Below are positions 11,780-44,300 of a stretch of 64,000 nucleotides of DNA, in pieces (the stretch's first letter is position 1; every line of letters begins with the position of its first letter). The notes beneath the pieces are model-generated. The model was given only the letters and a program-made list of their open reading frames with translations, was not told the origin of the DNA and did no database searches. The position numbers and the translations under genes are program-made. Origin of the DNA: Lampris incognitus (Eukaryota; Chordata; Actinopteri; Lampriformes; Lampridae). The stretch covers positions 15,903,810 through 15,967,809 of the forward strand of contig NC_079219.1 of assembly GCF_029633865.1 (NCBI RefSeq), read 5' to 3'.

Positions 11780-14715
11780 TAGGGTAGGGCCTCACATTTA
11801 TGGAAGCCCATTTTCACCACTAGTACTGTTGGCCAGCAGGATGCCAGTGGAAACAATGCTACTGGCAAAGGGGAAGGCGTGTCCAGAGGCAACAGGAGAG
11901 GAGGAAGGGTAGGAGTGTGGAGGTGAGAGTCGGAGTTGAATATTGGCACTATGACTGGTAAAGGGAGAGAGCTGGCTGATATGATGGAAAGAAGAAAGGT
12001 AGGTATACTGTGTGTGCAAGAGACCAAGTGGAAGGGGAGTAAGGCCAGGAAGCATCAGAGGTAGGTTCAAACTCTTCTACGTTGGTGCAAATGGGAGGAG
12101 AAATGGGGTAGGGGTAATTCTGAAGGAAGAGTATGTCAAGAGTGTGTTGGAGGTGAAAAGAGTGTCAGACAGAGTGATGAGTCTGAAGCTGGAAATTGAA
12201 GGTGTGTTGCTGAATGTTATCAGCGTATATGCCCCGCAAGTTGGGGGTGAGATGGAAGAGAAAGAATTCTGGAGTGAGTTGGATGACGTGGTGGAGAGGG
12301 TACCCAAGGAGGAAAGAGTGGTAATTGGCGTGAACTTCAATGGACATTTTGGTGAAGGGAACAGAGGTGATGAGGAGGTGATGGGTAGGTATGGTGTCAA
12401 GGAGAGAAATGTGGAAGTACAGATGGTGGTGGATTTTGTGAAAAGGATGGAAATGGCTGTGGTAAATACATATTTCAAGAAGAGGGAGGAACACAGGGAC
12501 GTATGAGTGGAGAAAAGTGCACACGTGTACTATATCTTACGCAGGAGGCACAATCTGAAAGGGATTGGAGACTGCAAGGTGGTGACAGGGGAGAACATAG
12601 CTAGGCAGCATTGGATGGTGGTCTGTAGGATGACTTTGGAGATCAAGAAGCGAAAGAGAGTGAAGGCAGAGCCAAGGATCAAATGGTGGAAGTTGAAGAA
12701 GGAAGACTGTTGTGTGGAGTTCAGGGAGGAGTTAAGACAGGCACTGGGTGGTAGTGAAGAGTTGTCGGATGGCTGGGCAACCACTGCAGAAATAGTGAGG
12801 GAGACAGCTAGGAAGGTACTTGGTGTGTGATCTGGACAGAGGAAGGAAGACAAGGAGACTTGGTGGTGGAATGAGGAAGTACAGCAAAGTATACAGAGGA
12901 AGAGGTTGGCAAAGAAGAAGTGGGATAGTCAGAGAGATGAAGAAAGCAGACAGGAGTACAAGGAGATGCAGACTAAAGCAAATAGAGAGGTGGCAAAGGC
13001 AAAGGAGAAGGTGTATGGTGAGTTGTATGAGAGGTTGGATATTAAGGAAGGAGAAAAGGACTTGTACCAATTGGCTAGACAGAGGGACCGAGCTGGGAAG
13101 GATGTGCAGCAAGTTAGGGCGATCAAGGATAGAAGTGGAAATGTGCTGACAAGCGAGCAGAGTGTGCTGAGAAGGTGGAAGGAGTACTTTGAGGGGATGA
13201 TGAATGAAGAAAATGAGAGCGAGAGAAGGTTGGATGATGTGGGGATAGTGAATCAGGAAGTGTGGTGGATTAGCAAGGAGGAAGTGAGGGCAGCTATGAA
13301 GAGGATGAAGAGTGGAAAGGTAGTTGGTCCAGATGACATACCTGTGGAGGCATGGAGATGTTTAGGAGAGATGGCAGTGGAGTTTTTAACTACATTGTTT
13401 AACACAATTTTGGAAAGGGAGAGGATGCCTGAGGAGTGGAGAAGAAGTGTATTGGTATCGATTTTCAAGAATATGGGTGATGTGCAAAGCTGTAGCAACT
13501 GCAGAGGTATAAAGTTGATAAGCCACAGCATGAAGATATGGGAAAGAGTAAAAGAAGCTAGATTAAGAAGAGAGGTGACGATTAGCGAGCAGCAGTATGG
13601 TTTCATGCCAGGAAAGAGCACTACAGATGCGATGTTTGCTTTGAGAATGTTGATGGAGACGTATAGAGGAGGCCAGAAGGAGTTACATTGTGTCTTTGTG
13701 GATTTAGAGAAAGCATATGGCAGGGTGCCGAGAGAAGAGGTGTGGTATTGTGTGAGGAAGTCGGGAGAGGCAGAGAAGTATGTAGGAGTGGTGCAGGATA
13801 AGTAGGAGGGCAGTGTGACTGTGTTGAGGTGTGCAGTAGGAATGACGGATGGGTTCAAGGTGGAGGTAGGATTACATCAACGATCAGCTCTGAACCCTTT
13901 CTTGTTTGCAATGGTGATGGACAGGTTGATAGATGAGATCAGGCAGGAGTCTCTGTGGACTCTGATGTTCAAGGATGATATTGTGAGCTGTAGTGAGAGT
14001 AGGGAGCAGGTTGAGGAGAACCTGGAGAGGTGGAGGTATGCACTGGAGAGAAGAGGAATGAAAGTCAGTAGGAGCAAGACGGAATACATATACGTGAACG
14101 AGAGGGAGGACAGCGGAATGGTGAGGATGCAAGGAGTAGAGGTGGTGAATGTGGACGAGTTTAATACTTGGGGTCAACTGTTCAAAGTAAAGGGGAGTGT
14201 GGAAGAGAGGTGAAGAAGAGAGTGCAGGCAGGTCAGAGAAGAGTATCAGCAGCAGAATGGTACCAGCAACAGTGAAAGGAAAGTTTACAAGATGGTAGTG
14301 GGACCAGCTATATGTTGTACGGGTTAGAGTCGGCGGCACTGACGAAAAGACAGGAGATGAAGCTGGAGGTGGCAGAGTTGAAGATGTTAAGCTTTTCATT
14401 GGGAGTGACGAAGACGGATTGGATTAGGTACGGATATTTTAGAGGGACAGCTCAGGTTGGACGGTTTGGCGACAAAGCAAGAGAGGTGAGATTAAGATGG
14501 GTTGGACATGTGTGCAGGAGAGATGCTGGGTATATTGGGAGAAAGATGCTGAAGATGGAGCTGCCAGGCAAGAGGAAAAGAGGTAGGCCAAAGAGGAGGT
14601 TTATGGATGTGGTGAGGGAGGACATGCAGGTGTGACAGAGAAAGACACAGAGGACTGTAAAAGATGGAAATGGATGATGTGCTGTGGCGACTCCTAATGG
14701 GAGCTAGACGTCAAG
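11780..14715 (+). pseudogene. RTE/BovB-like LINE, nearly full length but broken
   Basis: Plus-strand frames run endonuclease then reverse transcriptase. The endonuclease region (about 11940-12510) has L-N-I-G-T-M-T and [12 protein letters not shown] and V-I-G-V-N-F-N-G-H (normally D-F-N). The RT region (12906-14213) has S-G-K-V-V-G-P-D-D-I-P-V-E-A-W, Y-G-F-M-P-G-K-S-T-T-D-A and V-F-V-D-L-E-K-A-Y. The catalytic Y/F-A-D-D box reads F-K-D-D. The C terminus (14312-14635) has L-R-W-V-G-H-V-C-R-R-D-A. Several frameshifts and stops (for example near 12507, 13805, 14213) make it non-functional. Endonucleases of this type are often misnamed 'craniofacial development protein 2'. Confidence 0.85.
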
Positions 14716-15159
14716 AATTGTATCTTGCCATTTTAATATATTAATAATGTTTCAATTCAGACATTCATATGAATAATTTGTGATTAGCAACATAGAGAAT
14801 GGAGTGTGGACTGCACTGGCAGACCGTCTCATGTGATTAGAAGATTAGTTTTGGTTCACTGTTCTTTTGTTTCACAAGCAAAAGAAAAAAAATCAACGCT
14901 TCATGGCACAGATCTGCTTTCACTGAGAGTCTCTGAACAGAAACCACCACATGGAAAGTTATAGTCTTATAAGACAGAAATAGGGGATGAAAACAAGATT
15001 TTGTGCATCTGTTGGTGTTAGAAAAGTTCTAAAAAGAACAACAACCATTTCATAGGCACACAAACATCACGCTTTTCTACAATTCATGGCTTTTTATCAA
15101 ATGCAAACCTGTTACAATAAGTGTATATACAGATCATGTACAGTGTTCATCGCAGTCTC

Positions 15160-15250
15160 CCTGCCTGCCTCCCAATGACTACTGGGATAGGCTCCAGCAT
15201 CCCCACAACCCTGACCGCAGGATAAGCAGTTTGGATAATGGAGAGATGGA
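15160..15250 (+). repeat. DANA/Mermaid-like SINE fragment, opposite orientation
   Basis: Contains cccaatgactactgggatag and gcaggataagcagtttggat, the reverse of the 3' block seen at 10.2 kb. Confidence 0.6.
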
Positions 15251-15924
15251 TTAATATCGCCATGAAATGGGCAAACCCTTGTAAAAAACTGGGCATGAAC
15301 ATTCCTGGAGACTTTAAGCAAATTTTAATCAGCTGAACGTTTCCTCTTTTTACCACACAAAGCAACAATAAATGTAGGATAACTGTTTAGAATCTTGTAC
15401 ACACATGCACAGACATATGCACCGAACATCTAAATGATCTACAGTGTACACTGAATGTGACTGTGAAATATTGATTTAAATGTGAATTCCCTAATGAAGA
15501 CAATGTGTCAGTATGTTAACAGTATGTTAATCAGCATCAAAAATATAAGTGCCGCTTAGCCAAGAGATGTTACGTTTTGGATAAATTTACATTTAAGCAA
15601 ATCAGAAGGTTAGAATAAGCAACATTACACGTGAGGGTGTGCTTCAGTGTCATTACTGGCACCACTTCGCATCACTGAAGTGCCAAAGCACATCCTCGCG
15701 TGTATTAATGCGATTATACAATGGTTACCAACAAAATAAAAGACATAATCAAAATGTATACATATTGTGGGGCAATTTGCTCTAAAAAAAACACAAAAAA
15801 AAAACAAAAAAACTTTTTGCTATAGTTTCCCTGGAAGTACATGGGGTCTGACTAATACCCGAAAAACAATCCGAGATATCAGTATACTCCCATGTAATCA
15901 ACCTACTTTACCGTTCAACAGATG

Positions 15925-16507
15925 AAATTACATGAAACTTGTCATGGACAGCCAGGGTCGTCCTCTACATGAATCCACTGAAAATTCTGTGTCAACTATT
16001 AAGGAATTTGTTTTATTACAGTTCAAATTTGACAAGATTATTAATGTATTATAATGTAATTTGAGCTTAATTTAGCTTTAATTTTCTCAAAAACTGTACA
16101 ATAAAAATTCATGAAACTTGTTATGGACATAGCCAGTGTCATCCACTACACGACTCCATTTAAGGTTCTGTGTCAACTATTAAAGAATTTGTTTTATTAC
16201 AGTTCAAATTTATAATGTAAATCAAGCTTATTTAAGCTTTAATTTTCTCAAAAACTGTACAGTAAAATTACATGAAACTTGTCATGGACATAGCCAGGCG
16301 TCCACTACATGAATATATTGAAAGTTCTGTCTCAACTATTAAGGAATTTATTTTATCACAGTTCAAATGTGTGGACATTATCAATGTATTATAATGCAAT
16401 TTGAGCTTATATTAGCTTTAATTTACTCAAAACTGTACAGTAAAAACACATGAAACTTGTCATGAACATAGCCAGGGTCTTCCACTACATGAACCCATCG
16501 AAAATTC
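15925..16507. repeat. Tandem repeat, ~160-180-bp unit, a little over three copies
   Basis: The word catgaaactt begins at 15931, 16110, 16271 and 16449 (spacings 179, 161, 178). Each unit also holds ctattaaggaattt, attacagttcaaat, gagcttaat and tctcaaaaactgtaca. The third unit length is short because of a deletion around tgtattataatg. AT-rich, no ORF. Confidence 0.85.
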
Positions 16508-18556
16508 TTTGCAGAAGTGAAATACGGGTCTTTCCTCATCCTTTTTGTCTGCGCCAAGCACCCCTACCGTAACATCGCCAGTAGATGCGCATCAAAATCA
16601 GACACGGTTTGCTTGACTGGGCTTTCGTAAATGACGGCTCACTTTGACCGCAGTGTTGAGTCAGCCAAACAACTTGAGCTAATGCTTTCTAGATAGTGGG
16701 ATTTCCCAAACTTAATAAACACCTCAAATATAAACTCAAAACTGCCTTGCTAGCTCAAACTTCTTGTAACTAAGATATCTGCTAAAAATATATTTTTTTC
16801 CATTGACAGATATAGCTTTTACGTCCACGAACTACACATGCATTTTTAAACTAGCATGTGTGTAACACATATAGTTCTAATTAATGGTGGAGTAATATTT
16901 ACAGTGATGAGGCATTTTTAGTTTAAGCACGACTTGGTGTGCTGTCAGTTAGGTTGTTCACGTTCTAAATGACTAGTTGACCAATCAGATTGCTTAGCTG
17001 GAACTACAATCAGGTTTACAGTACAATCAATAAATAAGTCGTTAATACTGACTCAACCTCAGTAAAAGCAACCCTTTAGACACAAATTAACTAAGATAAC
17101 AATAACGCATTACTGAAAATAAAATTGTGAATATAGATAAAACTATTGTCGATGCTACAAAAGTTGCTTTGTCACAGAAACCTAACATGGAAAGTTTTAC
17201 TGGATTTAGCAGAGACGTCATAATAGCAGCTAAACCAGGGGGAAAAAAAATCCCATTCCATGTAATTTCTCACTGTTTTGACAGTCATGATGAGGATTAG
17301 GAGAAATTATCTATTTTGTGCCTCTGTAAAGTGATTAAAATGTAGCAGGTAAACATTTCAGATGTCTCTATGATGATTCAGCAATATGAATATCAACGGA
17401 TGAGACCATTACTACCCTGTCAAACCTGACATTAACACAAAAAGTCACCATTCATGTCAATGTCACATAATATTTTAAGCTGAATGACAAATTACACAAA
17501 ACAAGGCCTGTGCAAAAAAAAAGAAAAAAGAAAAACTAGGATATTTGCAATTCAACTGAAAGCAGGTAGGAAAACAATATGAAATCACATCTTAGCCTGT
17601 AGCCTGCATATTGGAAAGTCTTTTGAACTGAAAGAGAGGACATTGATGTCAAGAGACAAGGAGCCACAGATGCTCTGAACACCCCAATTTGTGATCCGCT
17701 TACCACACCATCCTCTCCTTGTTTAACCTCACAGCTTGGGGGTGCTTAAACGTTTCCTATTTGAACACATTTTGATGGCATGGGTCCAACGTCCTGTGAT
17801 GGTAATGTGTGAGTGTGACCTTTGCCCCCGCGGCAGTCTTGATTGTATTGTCTGCTGGAATTGGTTGAGAAATCAGTCACTCTTCAGACCCAATGACTGA
17901 ATGATTATTTCATCGATTGAGGATTTAACCATGGCAATTACTTTTGTCTTTTTGATGACACATCTGGCAGACAGCCTCATGCTTCAGTGGTGGGCAGGTC
18001 TCCATTTTGTGGGGTTTTCCTGAAGGGAAAGATGATCTCTATCAGTAAAATCTTGGATCAGAGGGAAAAATACAGAAAATAATTATCTAACAGCAGAGAC
18101 CGATCTCGGCTCAAGTTTGAAAGGAGAAGAAAATTCAGAGTTTAAACTCAGGCTTGAAATCTGATCTTTTCATGACTGTTAAAATAGATCTTTTTGTATG
18201 TTAATTGTTGAGTCTAATGAGTCTCCACAGCAATACACTGTTGTGGCATGTGAGACTAAAAAACTGTTCCATATAAGAAGGGATGAATCAAATCCATACC
18301 ATGAGCAGATTGGTTTTGTGCTTGAGAATAAAAAGGTGGATGTGATGCCTGTAAATCCTGAACAATGAAGCCTATCTTTCTTTGTAAACACCTGTGTTGA
18401 TGTGACCGCTTTGGCCGTATCGATGTGATTCGGCATTTTTACAAGTGGGTTTTTTAGAAACAGGTAACTATGGAAGATATCCTATCATAAAACCTGTTCC
18501 CTCGACTTATATGTCACAACTGCTCTCTGTATAAAATGTAGGTTGATGGTCACACT
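16508..18556. other. Intergenic, no recognised feature
   Basis: AT-rich sequence without convincing ORFs or repeats. 14716-15159 and 15251-15924 are the same. Confidence 0.5.
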
Positions 18557-18740
18557 ACTACTACTACTACTACTTTTGGCTGCTCCCGTTAGGGGTCGCC
18601 ACAGCGGATCATCCATTTTCATTTCTTCCTGTCCTTTGCACCTTCCTCTGTCACACCAGCCACCTGCATGTCCTCCCTCACCACATCCATAAACCTCCTC
18701 TTTGGCCTTCCTCTTTTCCTCTTCCCTGGATGGTCACAAA
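18557..18740 (-). repeat. RTE-like LINE 3' fragment
   Basis: (CTA)n then ggctgctcccgttaggggtc, ccacctgcatgtcctccctc and aaacctcctctttggccttc: the reverse complement of the 3' end of the 11.8-14.7 kb LINE. Confidence 0.75.
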
Positions 18741-18885
18741 TTCTGTCTATTACTGCCCATTGAATGAAAGTCTGCAGCACCTTCCCCAATGCTTTCAGGT
18801 GTAGATAACAGTGACAAGGATGATGACTGTATGATTCATATTTTGAAACATGTTTGAATTATTTTACTTGTGGCAACATTTAGAA

Positions 18886-18888
<3 letters not shown>

Positions 18889-18976
<88 letters not shown>
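18889..18976. repeat. (CA)n(TA)n compound microsatellite
   Basis: About 20 nt of CA followed by about 65 nt of TA with one TG break. Confidence 0.93.
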
Positions 18977-18979
<3 letters not shown>

Positions 18980-19412
18980 TCCCCCCCGGATCCCCCCCCT
19001 TTTTTCTCCCCAATTGTACCCTGCCAATTACTTCACTCTTCCGAGCCGTCCTGGTCCCTGCTCCACCCCCTCTGCCGATCCGGGGAGTGCTGCAGACTGT
19101 CACATGCCTCCTCCGATACACGTGGAGTCGCCAGCCACTTCTTTTCACCTGACATTGTGGAGTTTCGTCAGGGGGACGTAGCACGTGAGAGGATCACGCT
19201 ATTCCCTCTCCCCTGAACAGGCGCCCCAACTGACCAGAGGAGGCGCTAGCGCAGCGATCAGGACACATGCCCACATATGGCTTCCCACCCACAGACACAG
19301 CCAATTGTGTTGGTGGGGACGCCCGACCAAGCCGGAGGTAACACGAGGATTCAAACTGGCGATCCCCATGTTGGTAGGCAATGTGATAGACCGCCACGCT
19401 ACCCAGATGCCC
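18975..19412 (-). repeat. tRNA-derived SINE (family A), copy 3
   Basis: Full set of family A blocks, with its A/T-rich tail merging into the (CA)n(TA)n microsatellite at 18889-18976. It lies downstream of the NCAM-like stop codon. Confidence 0.75.
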
Positions 19413-20422
19413 AGAAACATATTATTTCAAACAAGTCTTTGGATAACTGCAAAACAGGAAGATTTGCCAGGCTACCAGAGGAAAGTACTAATGAGAGGCC
19501 ATGCACTACATGTTATATATATGACGAGAGAGGAACCACAACTACCTAAAGTCCTAGGTGCATTAGGCTGCTTAGGGTTTGTGTGTAGGTGGTGGTTTTG
19601 TATTTCTTTGAGTATTAATAGAGGGCAAATAATGTTTGTTCTATTTTGTACTAGTCAACTAAACCATATATACTAATAGATAGTACTGCATATGATTTGG
19701 CTAAATCACCATGTCCACTAAGGAGGGCTTTGGAGGAAAAAAGACCAGTACACTGGATTTAATAATCTTGCATGCTGCTTTGTTTGTGCAACTGTGTAGA
19801 AACACTTCTTGGATAATGTAGAAAATGGTTTATGGGGTAGATAAATGCCTCCTGCAGTGGATGGTTCGTTGAATAAGCCCACAGCACCTCCAAAAGGCGA
19901 AACCCAGTACTGACCCCTTCCAAAGCCCCTCAAACACAGATCAGACCTATAGCCACTTTCCCTACATACATACATGGTACATACCTCCATACCGACGACA
20001 TACTGACAGTGCATCTACCCCAAAACTAAATCCTCAACACCCCAGTCAAATTTCCAACCCCAACAGCAACGTTAACATGACATGCTCATGGGATTTGTTA
20101 TACTGCCGGCTCGAAACATCGCTGGTAGCAATTCTGAAATTCCAACCAGTCAATAATCAAAGTCTGAAGAGACAGCTGACCAAGGTGGCATGACACCTGC
20201 CTTCACCAACAAATCAGGCGCACCTCAAATTCATATGTGGACGGTTGGGATAGGTCATGTTTGTCAAGGGGAGCTTTGTTGTGTGTGACAGTCGTGCTAT
20301 ATTGTGTTGTATAATATAACATGTTATGTCATATAATATGTTACATTACATGTTATACTCTCCTCCACTCCATCACACAGTGTAACTACAGTAGCCTTGC
20401 TGTATTCGTGGGATTAGTGGAC
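19413..20422. other. 3' flank of NCAM-like gene
   Basis: Should contain its 3' UTR. No clear AATAAA on the minus strand close to the stop codon was noted, so the transcript end is not placed. Confidence 0.4.
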
Positions 20423-39508
<19,086 letters not shown>

Positions 39509-39759
39509 AATCTTCACCTGGATACCGGTTGCTAAGTCCTCCGTGGCTTTGAAATGTGACCCCACAGGTTTTTTTTTTTTTTTTTTTTTAATGTCAGCAC
39601 ACCTGAATGGGCTCCTGAATGCCCAATTAAAACTGTCCCTTTTTTTGTAAAGAGAATCAATCTGTCGTAATTTGCTGCACGTGAAGAGATATCTTATATG
39701 TGCTGGTCAGTGACACACACGTGCACACACACACCTGTTGTGGTCAGTTCACCTAACTG

Positions 39760-39802
39760 TCAATGTAACAGGGTCAGGTCTGTGGCAGAGGTTATATAGG
39801 GA
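39760..39802 (-). promoter_or_regulatory. Possible TATA element upstream of NCAM-like gene
   Basis: On the minus strand CCCTATATAACC (about 39801-39790) lies about 280 nt upstream of the start codon, in repeat-free sequence. It could place a start site near 39765. Nothing else supports it. Confidence 0.3.
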
Positions 39803-40004
39803 CTTGAGAGGAGCGGGTAGACAATGGGGGTGCAGGAAGAGGAAAGAGAGTGGGGATGGGGGGGGCAAATGACATGTTGAGACATTGCAGTATCTCGCCC
39901 CTAAATCTCTCAGTCCTTCCCCTCCCTGCTCGCCCCTAAAACCCAAATCCAATCACAGCCTTCAGCCCGCTGAAGTCCGCTGAATCATTCATGAAGGGAG
40001 GAGG

Positions 40005-40245
40005 GACGTAGCATCCCCTCTCCTCCCCTCTCACTGTCTTTCTCCTCCTCCCTTGTCCTATCTCTCTTTCTGTCTCCTTCTCCTCCTCTCTATCCTCCTT
40101 TTGTCTTTACTCCCTCCACCTCTCCCATTTGGACTCTCCTGCAATGGCATCATCCTTCTTTCCTCATTTTGCACCCCCCCCCTTTTCTGCCCCATCCTCA
40201 TTCAACCCTCGTTGCCCTTCCTCCCTCTACTAACCACCGGATGAA
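40005..40245. repeat. Polypyrimidine (C/T) tract
   Basis: About 230 nt almost wholly of C and T on the plus strand, upstream of the NCAM-like gene. The strand bias could form H-DNA. No gene is supported here. Confidence 0.7.
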
Positions 40246-41300
40246 AGAGAAGGCAAGGCAGTGCCCCAGAGGAGGAAGCGATGGAGGAAGATATTTTTAT
40301 CACTCTATCACTCTTTCCCCTCTCATTTAAAAGGAGCGCATTCTCTTTTGACGTAATAACAAAAACACTCAAATTGTGCCCAGCTACACATACAAAAGCA
40401 TGTACAGCACGTAGAGACGTAAAATAAATGTCATATCCGGTATAATTCTTACAGATGACGTTTTTTTTTTGATTACAGTGTAAACATTTTCCTACAAGTG
40501 AAGCAATTACCTTACTTTGAATCAACAGGATTATTTATTCCTACAACCCTTCAATAGAAAAGTTTATGTAGCGCCATGCAACCATGGATTATTCTAACAT
40601 TAGAAACCTGACTCATCAACCAGACTTCTGCTTTGCCTCCACACTTTGGTCTGTTTAAGAGAGTATAGAGAAATGTAATGCATTTTCCCAACGTACTACC
40701 AAGCCAGCCAGTACTTAGCTTTTAAAACAAAAGATTTTGCATCAGAATAATCACTTAAACACTGCTTGAACTTGAGTAAAGCATCATGTTAAGTGGTGTT
40801 ATAATGGCTACAATTCATCTAATTCAGGGGTTTGATTTTAAATGGACGACATCCTCATTTCATGACAGTTGATGTCTTTTGGTCCCCACATCGTGTTTCT
40901 TTTCACTTGGACTCTTTCTTACTTAACCAAGATAAGAGCGAGGCAGAAACATCCCTCTGAACCCAAGATAATAAAATGTTATGCAGCACGGCAAACCACA
41001 TGCCAGTCTGGAACTTTATAATGTACTGGTTTCTCTTCGCACTGCAGTGGTTTAAACAAAATTATGATGGCTACCAATTTCATCGTGTTATGAAAGCAGA
41101 CAGTAAAATACAAAAAAAAAATCCACATAGTTAATGTTTTGAGAGGCTCACAGATATACAAATCTGGTGGTAATGTTTGATCACTGATGATCCAAACACG
41201 CAACAACGTCTTGATGAAAATCTACAAATGAAGGGTGTGTAGATATTGGTGCTGTTTCCCTATTGGGCCTCCTTTCTCTGCAAATACCCCTGCTTTTCAT
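40246..41300. other. Upstream intergenic DNA, no recognised feature
   Basis: AT-rich without supported genes. 44957-45702, 47786-48139, 49362-49675, 51166-52176 and 54741-55448 also show nothing firm. 55140-55185 contains a donor-like AAG|GTATGT on the plus strand of unknown meaning, and 54690-54740 an (ATGT)n run. Confidence 0.4.
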
Positions 41301-41339
41301 GCACATAACATAACTACAGGATGTAGTTATGTTATGTGC
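41301..41339. repeat. Perfect 18-bp hairpin at LINE 5' junction
   Basis: gcacataacataactaca (41301-41318) and its exact reverse complement (41322-41339) with a 3-nt loop. The word cataactaca recurs at 44947-44956, right of the LINE, as a likely target-site duplication. Confidence 0.88.
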
Positions 41340-44300
41340 TCGGCCTTTCAGAGAAACTCAGCCTCCCTGGAAAAGTCTACTCTAAGGTGCTGGAAAGGAG
41401 GCTCCGACCAACTGTCGAAACCCGGATCCAGGAGGAACAAGCCTTAGAGAAGGCTTACGATCGTGTACCCTGAGGCACTCTCTTGGAGGTACTGTGGGAG
41501 TATGGGGTACCGGGACAGTTGCTAGAAGCAATCCAGTCCTTGTATAACCAAAGTGAGAGCTGTGTCCGTATTCTTGGCACAAAGTCAAACATGTTTTCGG
41601 TGGGTGTTAAGACTCTGCCAAGGTTGTCCCTTGTCTCCAATTCTGTTTGTGATATTCACGGACAGGATCTCAAGGTGCAACCAAGGTGAGGAGTGTCTTC
41701 CGATTTGGGAACCTCAGAATTGCATCTCTGCTCTTCGCAGATTATGTGATTTATTGGCTTCATCAGAACGCAACCTCCAGCGTGCATTGAGGTGGTTTGT
41801 GAAATGGCCGGGATGACAGTCAGCACCTCCAAGTCTAAGGCCATGGTTCACTACTGGAAAATGGTGGATTGGTCCCTCTGGGTTGGGGATGATTTGTTGT
41901 CTTAAGTGAAGGAGTTCAAGTATCTCGGGGTCTTGTTCACGAGTGCGGACAGGATGGAGCGGGAGATTGACAGGCGGATTGGTGCAGCATCGGCAGTAAT
42001 GCGGACGTTGTACCAGACTGTTTTGGTGGTGAGGGAGCTGAGTTAGAAGGCAAAGCTCTCAATTTACCAGTCAGTCTTTCTTCCAACCCTCACCTATGGT
42101 CATGACCTTTGGGTAGTGACCGAAAGGGTGAGATCGCGGATACAAGCAGCTGAAATGAGTTTCCTCCGGAGGGTGTCTGGGCTCAGCCTTAGAGATAGGG
42201 TGAGGAGCTCGGACATCCGGAAAGAGCTCGGAGTAGAGCCAGTGCTCCTTCGCGTCGAAATGATCGAATGATAAAAAGAAACGGTTCATTGATAGTAATA
42301 CAATTGAAACCTTTCAGAAAACTGTAAATGAGTTGTCGCCATTCATGTCATCACAAACGGATGATCTTGTGAACAACTTCAACTCAAAAATACGAAATAT
42401 CTTTGACAACATTGCACCTGTTAAAACTAAAAACACAGAAAAATAAAAATCTCCCTGGAGAAATGGAGTGGTTATTAGGCAGCTTAAGAGAGACTGTCGC
42501 CAGGCAGAACGACGGAGGAGAAAGACTAAACTCCAGGTTTACCATGAAATTTACAAGGACAGACTGAATGAGTACAGCAAAGAAATTAAACAGGCCAGAC
42601 AGTCTTTTTTTCTCTAAAATCATTAATGAAAATATTAACAACAGTAAAGTGCTTTTCTCTACTATTGACCGACTTATTAATCTACCATCTCCAAACCCAT
42701 TAGAGATGCTGTCCACTGAAAAATGTGAGCAATTCGCTACATTCTTTAATAACAAAATTATTGTCATTAGACAGAACATTAGTGCCTAAAGACCCAGTAA
42801 TGAACCTACCCTCCAGTTCTCCAGAAATATCAGTGGCGCCATGTCTCACTTTGACCATCTAGACCTTAAAAGTCTAGACAATATTGTTAGGCAGCTCAGG
42901 TCCTCCACCTGCTGCTTGGATCCTCTCCCTACCAAATTTTTTAAAAATGCTTTTAATTGCTTAGCACATGATGTTTTAGAAATGATTAACTATTCTCTTC
43001 AGGCAGGTATATTTCCTGCAGCACGTAAGACAGCTGTCATTAAACCACTTCTGAAGAAGAGTAACCTTGATGCGACAGCTATTGCCAACTACAGGCCCAT
43101 CTCCAACTTACCATTCCTCAGCAAAATCCTTGAAAAAAAGTTTATTCTTAAGTTAATAACTATTTAATATCTACCAACCTTCTAGGCATTTATCAATCAG
43201 GTTTTCGATCTCACCATAGCACAGAAACATCACTTATCAAAGTTTTGAAAGACCTACATATGAACACAGATTCTAATAAATTGTCTGTTCTTGTGCTCCT
43301 GGATCTCAGTGCTGCCCTCGACACTGTTGATCATGATATTTTACTAGAGAGATGAGAAAAATGGGTCGGCTTTTCTGACCTGGTTCTCAGCTGGTTTAGA
43401 ACACACCTTCAGGACAGGCAGTTCTTTGTGTCTATTGGAGACTTTTCTTCAGACAAAGTGGGTATAATGTGTGGGGTACCCCAAGGTTCGATTCTTGGAC
43501 CACTACTATTCAATCTCTATATGTGCCCACTTGCATATGTTATACATAAACACAGAATAAATTACCATAATTATGCAGATGATTCACAACTGTACATATC
43601 CCTGTCTCGTGATGACCCATACATTTGCTAACTCAGTCTATTGACAATATAATTCTATGGACGCCAGAGAACTGTTTACAACTGAACAAAGACAAGATAG
43701 AAATACTTATTTTTGGTGCAAAGACTCAGAGAGAGAATTGCAGCTCATCTCAGCTCTCTGTCTCGAGTGCAAAAGCGAAGCTAGAAATCTTGATGTAATC
43801 ATAGACAGTGATCTAAATTTTAAGAGCCACATCAATCATCTCACAAGATCAGCCCTCTACCACCTTAAAAACATTTCAAAACTAAGGGGCTTTCTACCAA
43901 TATCAGACTGTGAGAAATTAATCCATTCATTTATAACAAGTAGACTAGACTACTGCAATGGACTATTCACCGGCCTCCCAAAATCAGTTGTGCATCAACT
44001 ACAGTTAATTCAAAATGCAGCAGCACGTGTTCTCACCAGAAGTAAAAAGTATGAGCACATTACACTTGTTCTTAGATATCTGCATTGGCTCCCCATCAAA
44101 AATAGAATTGATTTTAAAATTCTGTTAATTGTATACAAAGCGCTAAATGGCCTTGCACCACACTATATAAAAGACATGTTAATTCCTTACAAACCAGCAA
44201 GAACTCTCAGGTCCAATGGCAGTGGTCTTTTAACCACCCCTCGTGCCAGGTCTAGAGCAGGGAAAGCTGCATTTTCTATGTACGCCCCAAGTAAACGGAC

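Noticed and set aside
12012..12506. Host gene 'craniofacial development protein 2-like'
   Set aside because: This name is usually given to RTE/BovB endonuclease fragments; the RT domain follows directly, so it is a LINE.
12077..14399. Minus-strand ORFs of up to 201 codons over the 12-14 kb LINE
   Set aside because: Antisense shadows of the RTE-like reverse transcriptase.
19718..20014. 98-codon minus ORF downstream of the NCAM-like stop
   Set aside because: No recognisable domain or splice context; likely chance frame in 3' flank.
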